This document shows, piece after piece, positions 18,025 to 27,245 of a stretch of 37,720 nt of DNA (within the stretch, counting starts at the first letter, position 1; each line of letters opens with the position of its first letter). The notes under the pieces are model-generated. The model was given only the letters and a program-made list of their open reading frames with translations. It was not told the origin of the DNA and did no database searches. Source of the DNA: Candidatus Paraburkholderia calva (GTDB lineage Bacteria; Pseudomonadota; Gammaproteobacteria; Burkholderiales; Burkholderiaceae); NCBI GenBank assembly GCA_001184395.1, contig LFLF01000024.1:1-37720 (forward strand). The letters are read 5' to 3'. Position numbers and translations under genes: made by a program.

Positions 18025-18120
18025 GCCGGCTTGGTGAAATTCGTGGACACGCTGGACACGCTATCTTAAGGGGGTAGTGGCGAAAGCTGTGCGAGTTCAA
18101 GTCTCGCCGTGTCGGCACCA
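18025..18120 (+). tRNA. tRNA-Leu, degenerate (anticodon AAG as written); probable pseudogene
   Basis: The locus is the tRNA-Leu that normally sits between secG and nuoA. The anticodon stem (18061-18065 with 18073-18077), long variable arm (GGC-GAAA-GCT), T stem (18091-18095 with 18103-18107) and encoded CCA (18118-18120) are visible. The anticodon is AAG at 18068-18070, where I expect GAG. The gene is 96 nt long against about 85 for this tRNA. The excess is a 9-nt tandem duplication spanning the D-arm and anticodon stem (18044-18061) plus two extra bases (18108-18109) between the T stem and the acceptor. The acceptor's seventh pair is T-T (18031/18110). The D-loop has C at 18042 where the invariant G18 should be. 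The combined damage should prevent normal folding. Other leucine tRNAs could cover CUN codons by wobble. Confidence 0.8.
18044..18061 (+). repeat. 9-bp tandem duplication inside the tRNA-Leu gene
   Basis: TGGACACGC at 18044-18052 is repeated exactly at 18053-18061. It duplicates the D-stem 3' strand and the junction into the anticodon stem. Confidence 0.9.
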
Positions 18121-18130
18121 AAGTTATCCA

Positions 18131-18164
18131 ATGCCGGCCGCTGCTTCGGTTCGGCTGGCATTTT
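18131..18164 (+). terminator. Rho-independent terminator after the tRNA-Leu locus
   Basis: ATGCCGGCCG (18131-18140) pairs with CGGCTGGCAT (18152-18161) through one G-U pair, followed by TTTT. It closes the tpiA-secG-tRNA unit and abuts the nuo promoter. Confidence 0.75.
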
Positions 18165-18192
18165 CACATCTGGCGTACCCTTACGGTATGAT
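18163..18192 (+). promoter_or_regulatory. Probable nuo operon promoter
   Basis: TTCACA (18163-18168, five of six matches to the -35) and TATGAT (18187-18192, five of six matches to the -10) are separated by 18 bases. The leader to nuoA would be about 130 bases and includes a hairpin (CCGGG 18217-18221 with CCCGG 18229-18233) and the 16-bp repeats. Confidence 0.5.
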
Positions 18193-18244
18193 CGTGAGCG
18201 GTCCCAAGTGATCCTTCCGGGTGGTCGTCCCGGTAGAAGCGTTT

Positions 18245-18295
18245 AGTAGATTGCTGATAAAGTAGATTGCTGATAATTTAGTAGATTGCTGATAA
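18245..18295 (+). repeat. Threefold 16-bp direct repeat in the nuo leader
   Basis: AGTAGATTGCTGATAA occurs exactly at 18245-18260, 18261-18276 and 18280-18295. The first two copies are adjacent and TTT separates the third. Copies two and three each end in GATAAT, a -10-like hexamer. The last copy is 37 bases before the nuoA start. Confidence 0.93.
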
Positions 18296-18332
18296 TTACA
18301 GACCACATCGCCGATCTGAGGAGAGGATAGCC

Positions 18333-18692
18333 TTGAACCTCGCACCCTATTACCCCGTCTTGTTGTTTCTTTTGGTCGGCCTCGGTTTAGGAATCGCGTT
18401 GGTCAGCATCGGCAGGATTCTCGGTCCCAATAAGCCCGATACCGAGAAAAACGCGCCGTACGAGTGCGGCTTTGAGGCATTCGAAGATGCGCGTATGAAG
18501 TTCGATGTGCGTTACTATCTCGTCGCGATTCTTTTCATCATCTTCGACCTTGAGACGGCATTCCTGTTTCCGTGGGGCGTGTCCCTGCGCGACATCGGCT
18601 GGCCCGGCTTCATTGCGATGATGATCTTTTTGCTCGAGTTCCTGCTTGGCTTCGCCTACATCTGGAGAAAGGGCGGGCTGGACTGGGAGTGA
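18333..18692 (+). CDS. nuoA: NADH-quinone oxidoreductase subunit A
   Basis: This is a small membrane subunit of respiratory complex I, near the quinone channel at the junction with the peripheral arm. The protein has 119 residues with three membrane helices (about residues 7-27, 63-83 and 90-112). The conserved loop [20 protein letters not shown] carries the Cys and acidic residues typical of NuoA. The start is TTG at 18333, supported by GAGGAGAGG upstream and by the family N-terminus [13 protein letters not shown]. It is the first gene of the nuo operon. Intact. Confidence 0.96.
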   Translation: MNLAPYYPVLLFLLVGLGLGIALVSIGRILGPNKPDTEKNAPYECGFEAFEDARMKFDVRYYLVAILFIIFDLETAFLFPWGVSLRDIGWPGFIAMMIFLLEFLLGFAYIWRKGGLDWE

Positions 18693-18751
18693 CGGTAAGT
18701 CACCGGATTCATGGGCGGCACTGGCTGGCCGCTCATCTGGAGTGAAATCAA

Positions 18752-19231
18752 ATGAGTATCGAAGGGGTCTTGAAGGAAGGCTTCGTTACCACCACGGCTG
18801 ATAAGCTGATCAACTGGACGCGCACCGGCTCGCTATGGCCGATGACGTTCGGCCTCGCGTGCTGCGCCGTCGAGATGATGCATGCTGGCGCGGCCCGTTA
18901 TGACCTGGATCGGTTCGGCGTGGTGTTCCGTCCGAGTCCGCGTCAGTCGGACGTGATGATCGTCGCGGGCACGCTCTGCAACAAGATGGCGCCCGCACTG
19001 CGTAAGGTGTACGACCAGATGGCCGAGCCGCGCTGGGTCATTTCCATGGGCTCGTGCGCAAACGGTGGCGGCTACTACCACTACTCGTATTCGGTTGTGC
19101 GCGGCTGCGACCGCATCGTGCCGGTCGATGTCTATGTTCCCGGTTGTCCTCCGACCGCCGAAGCGCTGGTCTATGGTGTGATCCAGTTGCAGGCGAAGAT
19201 TCGCCGTACCAACACCATCGCCCGTCAGTAA
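18752..19231 (+). CDS. nuoB: NADH-quinone oxidoreductase subunit B
   Basis: This is a peripheral-arm subunit of complex I that holds the terminal iron-sulfur cluster N2, the electron donor to quinone. The protein has 159 residues. The four cluster ligands are visible: the adjacent pair Cys37-Cys38 in [12 protein letters not shown], Cys102 in [16 protein letters not shown] and Cys132 in [14 protein letters not shown] 18752 has TGGAGTGA upstream. It lies 59 bases after nuoA. Intact. Confidence 0.97.
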
Positions 19232-19249
19232 GGGCTGAGCTCCCCAACT

Positions 19250-19852
19250 ATGGCAAGCAAACTCGAGACCCTGAAGGCGAACCTCGAGACGGCGCTTGGC
19301 CGCCGTCTTCAGAGCATCACCGAATCGCTGGGTCAAGTGACGGTCGTCGTGAAGTCGGCCAACTATCTGGACGTCTGTAAGCAATTGCGTGACGACAAAT
19401 TGCTGCGCTTCGAGCAGCTCATGGATCTGGCAGGCGTCGATTACTCGACCTACGGCGACGGCGTATACCACGGCTCGCGTTTCGCCGCTGTGCTGCATCT
19501 GCTATCCGTGACCAATAACTGGCGCGTGCGTGTGCGCGTATTTGCTCCGGACGACGAAGTACCCCTCGTTCAGTCCGTGGTCGATATCTGGTCGTCGTCG
19601 AATTGGTACGAGCGTGAGGCGTTCGACCTCTACGGCATCGTCTTCGAAGGCCATCCGGACTTGCGCCGTATTCTCACGGACTACGGTTTCATCGGCCATC
19701 CGTTCCGCAAGGACTTCCCGATCTCCGGTTATGTGGAAATGCGCTACGACCCGGAAGAGAAGCGCGTCGTGTATCAGCCTGTGACGATCGAACCGCGCGA
19801 GATCACGCCGCGCGTGATTCGCGAAGATCGCTATGGTGGTCTGAAACATTAA
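19250..19852 (+). CDS. nuoC: NADH-quinone oxidoreductase subunit C
   Basis: This is the 30-kDa type subunit of the complex I peripheral arm, which packs against NuoD and NuoB near the quinone site. The protein has 200 residues. The family signature is present: [22 protein letters not shown] followed by [14 protein letters not shown], then the C-terminal extension YEMRY-type segment ([16 protein letters not shown]) typical of separate, not NuoCD-fused, subunits. The start follows the nuoB stop by 18 bases. The separate nuoC and nuoD genes fit a betaproteobacterial, not enterobacterial, operon. Intact. Confidence 0.96.
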   Translation: MASKLETLKANLETALGRRLQSITESLGQVTVVVKSANYLDVCKQLRDDKLLRFEQLMDLAGVDYSTYGDGVYHGSRFAAVLHLLSVTNNWRVRVRVFAPDDEVPLVQSVVDIWSSSNWYEREAFDLYGIVFEGHPDLRRILTDYGFIGHPFRKDFPISGYVEMRYDPEEKRVVYQPVTIEPREITPRVIREDRYGGLKH

Positions 19853-19861
19853 GAGAACGCC

Positions 19862-21115
19862 ATGGCAGAGATCAAGAACTACACGCTGAACTTCGGCCCG
19901 CAACACCCTGCCGCGCACGGCGTGTTGCGGCTGGTGCTCGAGTTGGACGGCGAAGTCATTCAGCGCGCCGATCCGCACATCGGTCTTTTGCATCGCGCGA
20001 CCGAGAAGCTCGCGGAAACCAAGACTTTCATTCAGTCCGTGCCGTACATGGACCGTCTCGACTACGTGTCGATGATGGTCAACGAACACGGCTACGTGCT
20101 TGCCATCGAAAAGCTGCTCGGCATCGACGTGCCGGTACGCGCCAAGTACATCCGCGTTTTGTTCGACGAAATCACGCGTGTGCTGAACCACCTCATGTGG
20201 ATCGGTTCGCACGCGCTCGACGTTGGCGCGATGGCGGTGTTCCTGTACGCGTTCCGCGAGCGCGAAGATCTGATGGACGTGTACGAAGCGGTATCGGGCG
20301 CGCGCATGCACGCCGCGTACTACCGTCCGGGCGGCGTCTATCGCGATCTGCCTGACGCAATGCCGCAATACAAGGCGTCCAAGATTCGCAATGCGAAGGC
20401 GCTGGAGAAAATGAACGAGACGCGCCAGGGCTCGTTGCTCGACTTCATCGAAGACTTCTTCAACCGCTTCTTGGGTTGCGTCGACGAATACGAGACGCTG
20501 CTCACCGACAACCGCATCTGGAAGCAGCGTCTGGTCGGTATCGGTGTGGTGAGTCCGGAGCGCGCATTGCAACTGGGCATGAGCGGCGCCATGCTGCGCG
20601 GCTCGGGCATCGAATGGGATTTGCGCAAGAAGCAGTCATACGAAGTGTATGACCAGATAGACTTCGACATTCCGGTGGGCGTGAACGGCGATTGCTACGA
20701 CCGTTATCTGGTGCGCGTCGAGGAAATGCGTCAGTCCACCCGCATCGCCAAACAGTGTATTGACTGGCTGCGCAAAAATCACGGTCCTGTGATGGTCGAT
20801 AATCACAAGGTTGCGCCACCCAAGCGTGTCGGCATGAAGAGCAACATGGAAGAGCTGATTCACCATTTCAAGCTCTTCACCGAAGGCTTCCACGTGCCCG
20901 AAGGGGAAACGTATGCCGCCGTCGAGCATCCGAAGGGCGAGTTCGGCATCTATCTCCTGTCGGACGGTGCGAACAAGCCGTACCGCTTGAAGATTCGCGC
21001 GCCGGGTTACGCGCATCTCGCCGCGCTGGACGAAATGGCGCGCGGCCACATGATCGCCGACGTCGTGACGATCATCGGTACGCAGGACATCGTGTTCGGC
21101 GAGATCGATCGCTGA
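19862..21115 (+). CDS. nuoD: NADH-quinone oxidoreductase subunit D
   Basis: This is the 49-kDa type subunit of complex I that forms the quinone-reduction pocket with NuoB. The protein has 417 residues, normal for a stand-alone NuoD. The N-terminal loop [14 protein letters not shown] carries His15 and His19, followed by [14 protein letters not shown] (His39, His44) and the [11 protein letters not shown] segment. The C-terminus [14 protein letters not shown] is the standard family end. The start is nine bases after nuoC, with AAGAGAACGCC upstream. A 154-base gap separates it from nuoE and holds no gene that I can support. Intact. Confidence 0.97.
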   Translation: MAEIKNYTLNFGPQHPAAHGVLRLVLELDGEVIQRADPHIGLLHRATEKLAETKTFIQSVPYMDRLDYVSMMVNEHGYVLAIEKLLGIDVPVRAKYIRVLFDEITRVLNHLMWIGSHALDVGAMAVFLYAFREREDLMDVYEAVSGARMHAAYYRPGGVYRDLPDAMPQYKASKIRNAKALEKMNETRQGSLLDFIEDFFNRFLGCVDEYETLLTDNRIWKQRLVGIGVVSPERALQLGMSGAMLRGSGIEWDLRKKQSYEVYDQIDFDIPVGVNGDCYDRYLVRVEEMRQSTRIAKQCIDWLRKNHGPVMVDNHKVAPPKRVGMKSNMEELIHHFKLFTEGFHVPEGETYAAVEHPKGEFGIYLLSDGANKPYRLKIRAPGYAHLAALDEMARGHMIADVVTIIGTQDIVFGEIDR

Positions 21116-21269
21116 TCTCAATCGGCTGCCTGCGCGGTGTGCGCAATCGCAGCGCCGCGCTCGCAAACGCGGAAAGCAACAACAGGAAACTGCAGGAGGC
21201 CAGGTCTGCCGCAATGTCAAAGCGCGGCATGTATTCGTTCGGTAGGAATTGAAAGAGTCGTGTCTGAAA

Positions 21270-21755
21270 ATGATCTCAGCTGAAGGCCTGAAAGAAATCG
21301 ATCGCGCTGTCGCGAAATATCCGTCCGAGCAGAAGCAGTCGGCGGTGATGGCGGCGTTGGCTGTCGCTCAGGAAGAGCATGGTTGGCTTTCACCCGAACT
21401 CATGCAGTTCGTGGCCGAATACCTGAGCATGCCGCCGGTCGCGGTGCAAGAAGTGGCGACATTTTACACCATGTACGAACTGAAGCCGGTCGGTAAGCAC
21501 AAGATCACGCTCTGCACGAACCTGCCTTGCCAGTTGGGTCCGGACGGCGGTTCGGACAGCGCCGCCGAGTATCTTAAGCAGAAGCTCGGCATCGACTTCG
21601 GCGAGACCACGCCCGACGGCAAGTTCATGCTGAAAGAAGGCGAATGTTTCGGTGCATGCGGCGACGCACCGGTGCTGTTGCTCAACAACCATCGCATGTG
21701 CAGCTTCATGAGCTGCGAAAAGATCGACCAGTTGATCGAGGAACTTTCGAAATGA
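21270..21755 (+). CDS. nuoE: NADH-quinone oxidoreductase subunit E
   Basis: This is the 24-kDa type subunit of the NADH dehydrogenase module, carrying 2Fe-2S cluster N1a beside the flavin subunit. The protein has 161 residues. The ligands are Cys82 and Cys87 in [10 protein letters not shown] and Cys126 and Cys130 in [28 protein letters not shown] is the conserved central block. ATG 21270 is chosen since the family N-terminus is [11 protein letters not shown]; a TTG at 21249 in the same frame would add seven residues and cannot be excluded. The stop overlaps the nuoF start (ATGA). Intact. Confidence 0.94.
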   Translation: MISAEGLKEIDRAVAKYPSEQKQSAVMAALAVAQEEHGWLSPELMQFVAEYLSMPPVAVQEVATFYTMYELKPVGKHKITLCTNLPCQLGPDGGSDSAAEYLKQKLGIDFGETTPDGKFMLKEGECFGACGDAPVLLLNNHRMCSFMSCEKIDQLIEELSK

Positions 21756-23074
21756 CTTCCCTCCACGATCGTCACATCAAGCCGCTGATCCTCGCCGGAC
21801 TGAATGGTGAGAACTGGCATCTCGAAGATTACGTCGCGTGCGGCGGCTACAAGCAGTTGCGCCGTATTCTCGAGGAGAAGATTCCGCAAGAGCAGGTGAT
21901 CGCCGAAGTGAAGGCGTCCGGTCTGCGTGGCCGTGGCGGCGCGGGCTTTCCGACCGGCCTGAAGTGGAGCTTCATGCCGCGTCAGTTTCCGGGCCAGAAG
22001 TACCTCGTGTGCAATTCGGACGAGGGCGAACCGGGCACGTTCAAGGATCGCGACATTCTGCGCTGGAACCCGCACGCGCTGATCGAAGGCATGGCCATCG
22101 GCGCGTATGCAATGGGCATCACCGTCGGTTACAACTACATCCACGGCGAGATCTTCGAGGTCTATCGCGTGTTCGAACAGGCGCTCGAAGAAGCGCGCGC
22201 GGCCGATTATCTCGGCGCGAATATCCTCGGCTCGGGCTTTTCGTTCGAACTGTTCGCGCATCATGGTTATGGCGCGTATATCTGCGGTGAAGAAACCGCG
22301 CTGCTCGAATCGCTCGAAGGCAAGAAGGGACAGCCGCGCTTCAAGCCGCCGTTCCCGGCGAGCTTCGGCGTGTACGGCAAGCCGACCACCATCAACAACA
22401 CCGAGACTTTCGCGGCCGTGCCGTTCCTGCTGGCGGTCGGCCCGCAGAATTATCTCGAGATGGGCAAGCCGAACAACGGCGGCACCAAGATTTTTTCCGT
22501 GTCGGGCGACGTGAACCGCCCCGGCAACTACGAGATTCCGCTTGGCACACCGTTCAAGACGCTGATGGAACTGGCGGGCGGCGTACGCGGCCAGTCGGTC
22601 AAGGCGGTGATTCCTGGCGGCTCGTCCGCGCCGGTCATTCCCGGCGAAGCGATGCTCGCCACCGACATGGACTACGACTCGATCGCCAAGCAAGGTTCCA
22701 TGTTGGGTTCGGGCGCGGTCATCGTGATGAACGAAACGCGTTGCATGGTGCGCTCGCTGTTACGTCTGTCGTACTTCTATTACGAAGAGTCATGCGGCCA
22801 GTGCACGCCGTGCCGTGAGGGCACGGGCTGGCTCTATCGTGTGGTGCATCGTATCGAACACGGTCTCGGCCGCAAGGAAGACCTGGATCTGTTGGACTCC
22901 GTCGCCGAGAACATCATGGGCCGCACCATTTGCGCCTTCGGCGATGCGGCGGCCATGCCCGTGCGCGGCATGCTGAAGCACTTCTGGAACGAGTTCGAAT
23001 ATCACGTCGAGCACAAGCATTGTCTCGTTGGCGGGCACGCGCATCACGCGAGTTCCGAGGCGCTTACCGCGTAA
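21752..23074 (+). CDS. nuoF: NADH-quinone oxidoreductase subunit F
   Basis: This is the 51-kDa type flavoprotein that oxidises NADH through FMN and passes electrons to cluster N3. The protein has 440 residues. [16 protein letters not shown] (residues 58-72) and the [14 protein letters not shown] block (from 87) bind FMN and [19 protein letters not shown] follows. Cluster N3 ligands are Cys348, Cys351 and Cys354 in [14 protein letters not shown] and Cys394 in [12 protein letters not shown]. The start overlaps the nuoE stop by four bases, which suggests translational coupling. A longer open frame upstream to 21644 is not family-like. Intact. Confidence 0.97.
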   Translation: MTSLHDRHIKPLILAGLNGENWHLEDYVACGGYKQLRRILEEKIPQEQVIAEVKASGLRGRGGAGFPTGLKWSFMPRQFPGQKYLVCNSDEGEPGTFKDRDILRWNPHALIEGMAIGAYAMGITVGYNYIHGEIFEVYRVFEQALEEARAADYLGANILGSGFSFELFAHHGYGAYICGEETALLESLEGKKGQPRFKPPFPASFGVYGKPTTINNTETFAAVPFLLAVGPQNYLEMGKPNNGGTKIFSVSGDVNRPGNYEIPLGTPFKTLMELAGGVRGQSVKAVIPGGSSAPVIPGEAMLATDMDYDSIAKQGSMLGSGAVIVMNETRCMVRSLLRLSYFYYEESCGQCTPCREGTGWLYRVVHRIEHGLGRKEDLDLLDSVAENIMGRTICAFGDAAAMPVRGMLKHFWNEFEYHVEHKHCLVGGHAHHASSEALTA

Positions 23075-23126
23075 TTTGACGCGCAGTCAGTTGCGCAGAG
23101 ACAGAGGTTGAGGATCTATATCCATC

Positions 23127-25466
23127 ATGGTTGAACTAGAAATTGACGGCAAGTCGGTCAAGGTGCCCGAAGGCAGCATGGTGATCCAGGCTGCGCATAA
23201 GGTCGATACGTACATCCCTCACTTCTGCTATCACAAGAAGCTTTCGATCGCGGCGAATTGCCGGATGTGCCTCGTCGAAGTCGAAAAGATGCCGAAGGCC
23301 GTTCCCGCTTGTGCCACGCCCGTGTCGAACGGCATGGTCGTGCACACCACGTCCGACAAGGCCGTGAAGGCCCAACAGTCGGTGATGGAATTCCTGTTGA
23401 TCAACCACCCGCTCGATTGCCCGATCTGCGATCAGGGCGGCGAGTGCCAGTTGCAGGATCTGGCTGTCGGTTACGGCAAGTCGCAATCGCGCTACAGCGA
23501 AGAAAAGCGCGTTGTTTTTCACAAGAACGTGGGCCCGCTCATCTCGATGGAAGAGATGACGCGTTGCATCCACTGTACACGTTGCGTGCGCTTCGGCCAG
23601 GAAGTGGCCGGCGTGATGGAACTCGGCATGCTGGGCCGCGGCGAACATTCGGAAATCACGTCCTTCGTCGGCAAGACGGTGGATTCGGAACTGTCGGGCA
23701 ACATGATTGACCTGTGCCCTGTCGGCGCGCTCACGAGCAAGCCGTTCCGCTACAGCGCGCGGACGTGGGAACTGTCGCGCCGCAAGTCGGTGAGTCCACA
23801 CGATTCCGTCGGCGCGAACCTCGTCGTGCAGGTCAAGAACAACCGAGTGATGCGTGTCCTGCCGATGGAAAACGAAGCCATCAACGAATGCTGGCTGTCG
23901 GACAAGGATCGCTTCTCGTATGAAGGCCTGAACAGCGACGAGCGTCTCACCACGCCGATGCTCAAACAAGGCGGCAACTGGATCGAAACCGACTGGCAGA
24001 CCGCGCTCGAATATGTCACCAAGGGTTTGAAGGGTATCTCCCAGGATCATGGCGCGAACGCCATTGCCGCGCTTGCCACGCCGCACAGCACGGTCGAAGA
24101 GCTGCATCTGCTCAAGGCGCTGGCCGAAGGCGTGGGTACGCCGAACGTCGATTTTCGTCTGCGTCAGAGCGATTTCTCGGCGCCGGTGGGCGACGGCGTG
24201 CCGTGGCTCGGCGTGAAGATCGCCGATCTGTCGAACGTCGATACGGCGTTCGTGATCGGTTCGTTCCTGCGCCGCGATCATCCGCTGTTCGCCGCGCGTC
24301 TGCGTCAGGCGGCGAAGAACGGCGCCATGGTCACCTTCCTCAACGCCAGCAACGACGCCTCGCTGATCCCGACCGCGCATCGCCTGGTCGCGGCGCCGTC
24401 GGCGTGGCTCGATCAGCTCGCGGGCATCGCGGCGGCGGTTGCGGAAGCGCGCGGCGTTGGACTGCCGGAAGCGTTCGCGGGGCGTGAAGTGTCGGCTGCG
24501 GCGAAGGATGTCGCGGCATCGCTGTCGGCGGGTGAAACGCGCGTCGTGCTGCTCGGCAACGTCGCGGTTCAGCATCCCGATTTCGCACAGATTCAGGCAG
24601 TCGCGCAATGGATCGCGGAAAGCACGGGCGCCACGCTCGGCTTCCTCACGGAAGGCGCGAACTCGGTCGGCGCGTATCTCGTCGATGCGGTGCCGGGCGA
24701 GGGCGGTCTCAACGCGCGCGAAGCGTTCGAGCAGCCGCGCAAGGGCTACCTGCTGCTGAACGCCGAGCCGGAATTCGACACGGCCAATCCGGCGCAGGCT
24801 GTCGCCGCGCTCAAGGCCGCGGAAATGGTCGTCGTGATGTCGCCGTTCAAGCACGGCATGGACTACGCGGACGTGCTGCTGCCTATCGCACCGCACACCG
24901 AAACGTCGGGAGCCTTCGTCAACGCGGAAGGCGCGGCGCAGTCGTTCAACGGCGTCGTGCGCGCACTCGGCGACACGCGTCCCGGCTGGAAGGTGCTGCG
25001 CGTGCTCGGTTCGATCCTCGGCCTGAAGGGCTTCGAGTTTGACACCGCGGAAGAGGTGCGCAACGCCGCGCTCGGTACGGGCGATCTGTCTACGCGCCTG
25101 TCGAACAAGGCGACCGTGGCGGCCAAGCGCGCCGCATCGAACATCGTTTTGAACGGCAGCGACTTGCAGCGTCTGGCCGATGTGCCGATCTATCACGCCG
25201 ATGCGCTCGTGCGCCGCGCACCATCGCTGCATCTGACGGTCGCCGCGCGTGACGCGAACGTCGCCGGTTTGCCGACCGCGCTGTTCGACAAGCTCGGTCT
25301 GAAGGATGGCGACGCCGTGCGTGTCAAGCAAGGCAATCTGTCGGTCACGTTGCCCGCGGTGCGCGACGCGAATTTGGCAGAGACGGTCGTCCGCGTGTCG
25401 GCGGGCACTTCGGCTGGCGCCGCGCTCGGCGGCTTATTCGGCGAACTGGTCGTGGAGAAGGCGTAA
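23127..25466 (+). CDS. nuoG: NADH-quinone oxidoreductase subunit G
   Basis: This is the largest peripheral subunit of complex I (75-kDa type), which carries several iron-sulfur clusters on a molybdopterin-oxidoreductase-like fold. The protein has 779 residues. The N-terminal ferredoxin-like domain holds the N1b ligands Cys34, Cys45, Cys48 and Cys62 (ANCRMCLVEVEK). The next cluster block is DCPICDQGGECQLQD with a preceding NHPL, followed by MTRCIHCTRCVRFGQEVAG and, later, MIDLCPVGALTSKPF. The long C-terminal part is the cofactor-free oxidoreductase fold. The start has TGAGGAT upstream. It ends directly against the nuoH ATG. Intact. Confidence 0.96.
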   Translation: MVELEIDGKSVKVPEGSMVIQAAHKVDTYIPHFCYHKKLSIAANCRMCLVEVEKMPKAVPACATPVSNGMVVHTTSDKAVKAQQSVMEFLLINHPLDCPICDQGGECQLQDLAVGYGKSQSRYSEEKRVVFHKNVGPLISMEEMTRCIHCTRCVRFGQEVAGVMELGMLGRGEHSEITSFVGKTVDSELSGNMIDLCPVGALTSKPFRYSARTWELSRRKSVSPHDSVGANLVVQVKNNRVMRVLPMENEAINECWLSDKDRFSYEGLNSDERLTTPMLKQGGNWIETDWQTALEYVTKGLKGISQDHGANAIAALATPHSTVEELHLLKALAEGVGTPNVDFRLRQSDFSAPVGDGVPWLGVKIADLSNVDTAFVIGSFLRRDHPLFAARLRQAAKNGAMVTFLNASNDASLIPTAHRLVAAPSAWLDQLAGIAAAVAEARGVGLPEAFAGREVSAAAKDVAASLSAGETRVVLLGNVAVQHPDFAQIQAVAQWIAESTGATLGFLTEGANSVGAYLVDAVPGEGGLNAREAFEQPRKGYLLLNAEPEFDTANPAQAVAALKAAEMVVVMSPFKHGMDYADVLLPIAPHTETSGAFVNAEGAAQSFNGVVRALGDTRPGWKVLRVLGSILGLKGFEFDTAEEVRNAALGTGDLSTRLSNKATVAAKRAASNIVLNGSDLQRLADVPIYHADALVRRAPSLHLTVAARDANVAGLPTALFDKLGLKDGDAVRVKQGNLSVTLPAVRDANLAETVVRVSAGTSAGAALGGLFGELVVEKA

Positions 25467-26531
25467 ATGGATTTGTTTGATACGATCAACGCAGGCGGCA
25501 CGCAGCTTCTGGGCGTCGCATGGCCGACCGTGTGGGCCGTAGTCCGCATCCTCGTGGTGTCGGTGGCGATCCTGCTGTGCGTGGCCTACCTGATTCTCTG
25601 GGAGCGCAAGCTCATCGGCTGGATGCACGTGCGTCTCGGTCCGAACCGTGTCGGTCCCGCTGGTTTGCTCCAGCCGATCGCCGATGTGCTGAAGCTTCTG
25701 CTGAAGGAAGTAATTCAGCCGACCGCCGCCAGCAAGTGGATCTACGTGATCGCGCCGATCATGACCGTTGTGCCCGCGTTCGCAGTGTGGGCGGTCATTC
25801 CGTTCCAGGCTCAGGCGGTGCTCGGCGACGTCAACGCGGGTCTTCTCTACGTGATGGCGATCTCGTCCATCGGTGTATACGGCGTGATTCTCGCGGGCTG
25901 GGCGTCGAATTCTAAGTACGCGTTCCTCGGCGCGATGCGCGCGGCCGCGCAGATGGTGTCCTACGAAATCTCGATGGGCTTTGCGCTCGTCGTGGTGCTG
26001 ATGGTCGCGGGCACGCTGAACATGTCCGACATCGTGCACTCGCAGCAGCGCGGCATGTTCGCGGGCTGGGGTATCAACTTCCTGTCGTGGAACTGGCTGC
26101 CGCTGTTGCCGATGTTCGTCGTGTACTTCATCTCGGGCATCGCCGAAACGAACCGCCACCCGTTCGACGTGGTGGAAGGCGAATCGGAAATCGTCGCGGG
26201 TCACATGATCGATTACTCCGGCATGGCGTTCGCGCTGTTCTTCCTCGCCGAGTACATCAACATGATCGTGATCTCGGCAATCGCGACCACGCTGTTCCTC
26301 GGCGGCTGGGACGCACCATTCGGCTTCCTGTCGTTCATCCCGGGTGTCTTCTGGTTCGCCTTCAAGATTTTCCTGCTGCTGTCGGTCTTCATCTGGGTAC
26401 GCGCGACATTCCCGCGTTACCGCTACGACCAGATCATGCGCCTCGGCTGGAAGGTGTTCCTGCCGGTGTCGGTGATCTGGGTGGTGGTGGTCGGCTTCTG
26501 GATCATGTCGCCGCTCAACATCTGGAAGTAA
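25467..26531 (+). CDS. nuoH: NADH-quinone oxidoreductase subunit H
   Basis: This is the membrane subunit that forms much of the quinone channel and links electron transfer to the proton-pumping arm. The protein has 354 residues and about eight helices. The conserved loops are [20 protein letters not shown] with [16 protein letters not shown], and [20 protein letters not shown], which contributes acidic residues to the quinone cavity. The start codon follows the nuoG stop without a gap, and GGAGAAGG serves as the ribosome site. Intact. Confidence 0.97.
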   Translation: MDLFDTINAGGTQLLGVAWPTVWAVVRILVVSVAILLCVAYLILWERKLIGWMHVRLGPNRVGPAGLLQPIADVLKLLLKEVIQPTAASKWIYVIAPIMTVVPAFAVWAVIPFQAQAVLGDVNAGLLYVMAISSIGVYGVILAGWASNSKYAFLGAMRAAAQMVSYEISMGFALVVVLMVAGTLNMSDIVHSQQRGMFAGWGINFLSWNWLPLLPMFVVYFISGIAETNRHPFDVVEGESEIVAGHMIDYSGMAFALFFLAEYINMIVISAIATTLFLGGWDAPFGFLSFIPGVFWFAFKIFLLLSVFIWVRATFPRYRYDQIMRLGWKVFLPVSVIWVVVVGFWIMSPLNIWK

Positions 26532-26556
26532 CGCGAGACGAGCGGACGAAACCATC

Positions 26557-27045
26557 ATGAACGCAATTCAAAGTTTCTTTAAGACCTTCTTTCTTACCGA
26601 ACTCCTCAAAGGTCTTGCGCTGACGGGCAAGTACACGTTCCAGCGCAAGATCACCGTGCAGTTCCCGGAAGAAAAGACGCCGATCTCGCCGCGCTTCCGC
26701 GGCCTGCACGCGCTGCGCCGTTACGAGAACGGCGAAGAGCGCTGCATCGCGTGCAAGCTGTGCGAAGCGGTGTGCCCGGCCATGGCCATCACGATCGAAT
26801 CGGAAACGCGTGTGGACAACACGCGCCGCACTACGCGTTACGACATCGACCTGACCAAGTGCATCTTCTGCGGCTTCTGCGAGGAGAGCTGCCCGGTCGA
26901 TTCGATCGTCGAAACGCACATCCTCGAATATCACGGCGAAAAGCGCGGTGACCTGTACTTCACGAAGGACATGCTGCTGGCGGTGGGTGACCGTTACGAA
27001 ACGGAAATCGCGGCATCGAAGGCCGCGGACGCGCCTTATCGTTGA
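26557..27045 (+). CDS. nuoI: NADH-quinone oxidoreductase subunit I
   Basis: This is a peripheral ferredoxin-like subunit with two 4Fe-4S clusters (N6a and N6b) on the electron path to N2. The protein has 162 residues. Cluster motifs are Cys63, Cys66, Cys69 and Cys73 in [12 protein letters not shown], and Cys102, Cys105, Cys108 and Cys112 in [15 protein letters not shown]. An amphipathic N-terminal segment precedes them. A gap of 200 bases to nuoJ follows, larger than other gaps in the operon, in which I see no gene, hairpin terminator or clear promoter. Intact. Confidence 0.97.
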   Translation: MNAIQSFFKTFFLTELLKGLALTGKYTFQRKITVQFPEEKTPISPRFRGLHALRRYENGEERCIACKLCEAVCPAMAITIESETRVDNTRRTTRYDIDLTKCIFCGFCEESCPVDSIVETHILEYHGEKRGDLYFTKDMLLAVGDRYETEIAASKAADAPYR

Positions 27046-27245
27046 TGCACCGTTCGATATAGCGCTGCGCGAGCGAAACAAGAATCGGAATTTTCGCGCG
27101 CGCCGGATTCGAACTCGAAGCGATTTCGCTGTTGCTGTATGGCACACTGCGGCTCGCGCCGAGGTCTTTTTCTGTCCGTGCGGATAAGACTTGAAACGCC
27201 CGACATACAAAAGCCTGACGATGGCCTAACGATGAACCGGTAATC

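Noticed and set aside
17922-18295. CRISPR-like array of short repeats
   Set aside because: Repeats are 9 or 16 bases, directly adjacent, without unique spacers of uniform length, and no cas genes are near. They are simple tandem duplications.
23136-25331. A 731-codon open frame on the minus strand opposite nuoG
   Set aside because: It is the mirror of a GC-rich gene with strong third-position bias. Its translation is rich in Arg, His and Ala and has no family-like features, while nuoG on the plus strand is complete.
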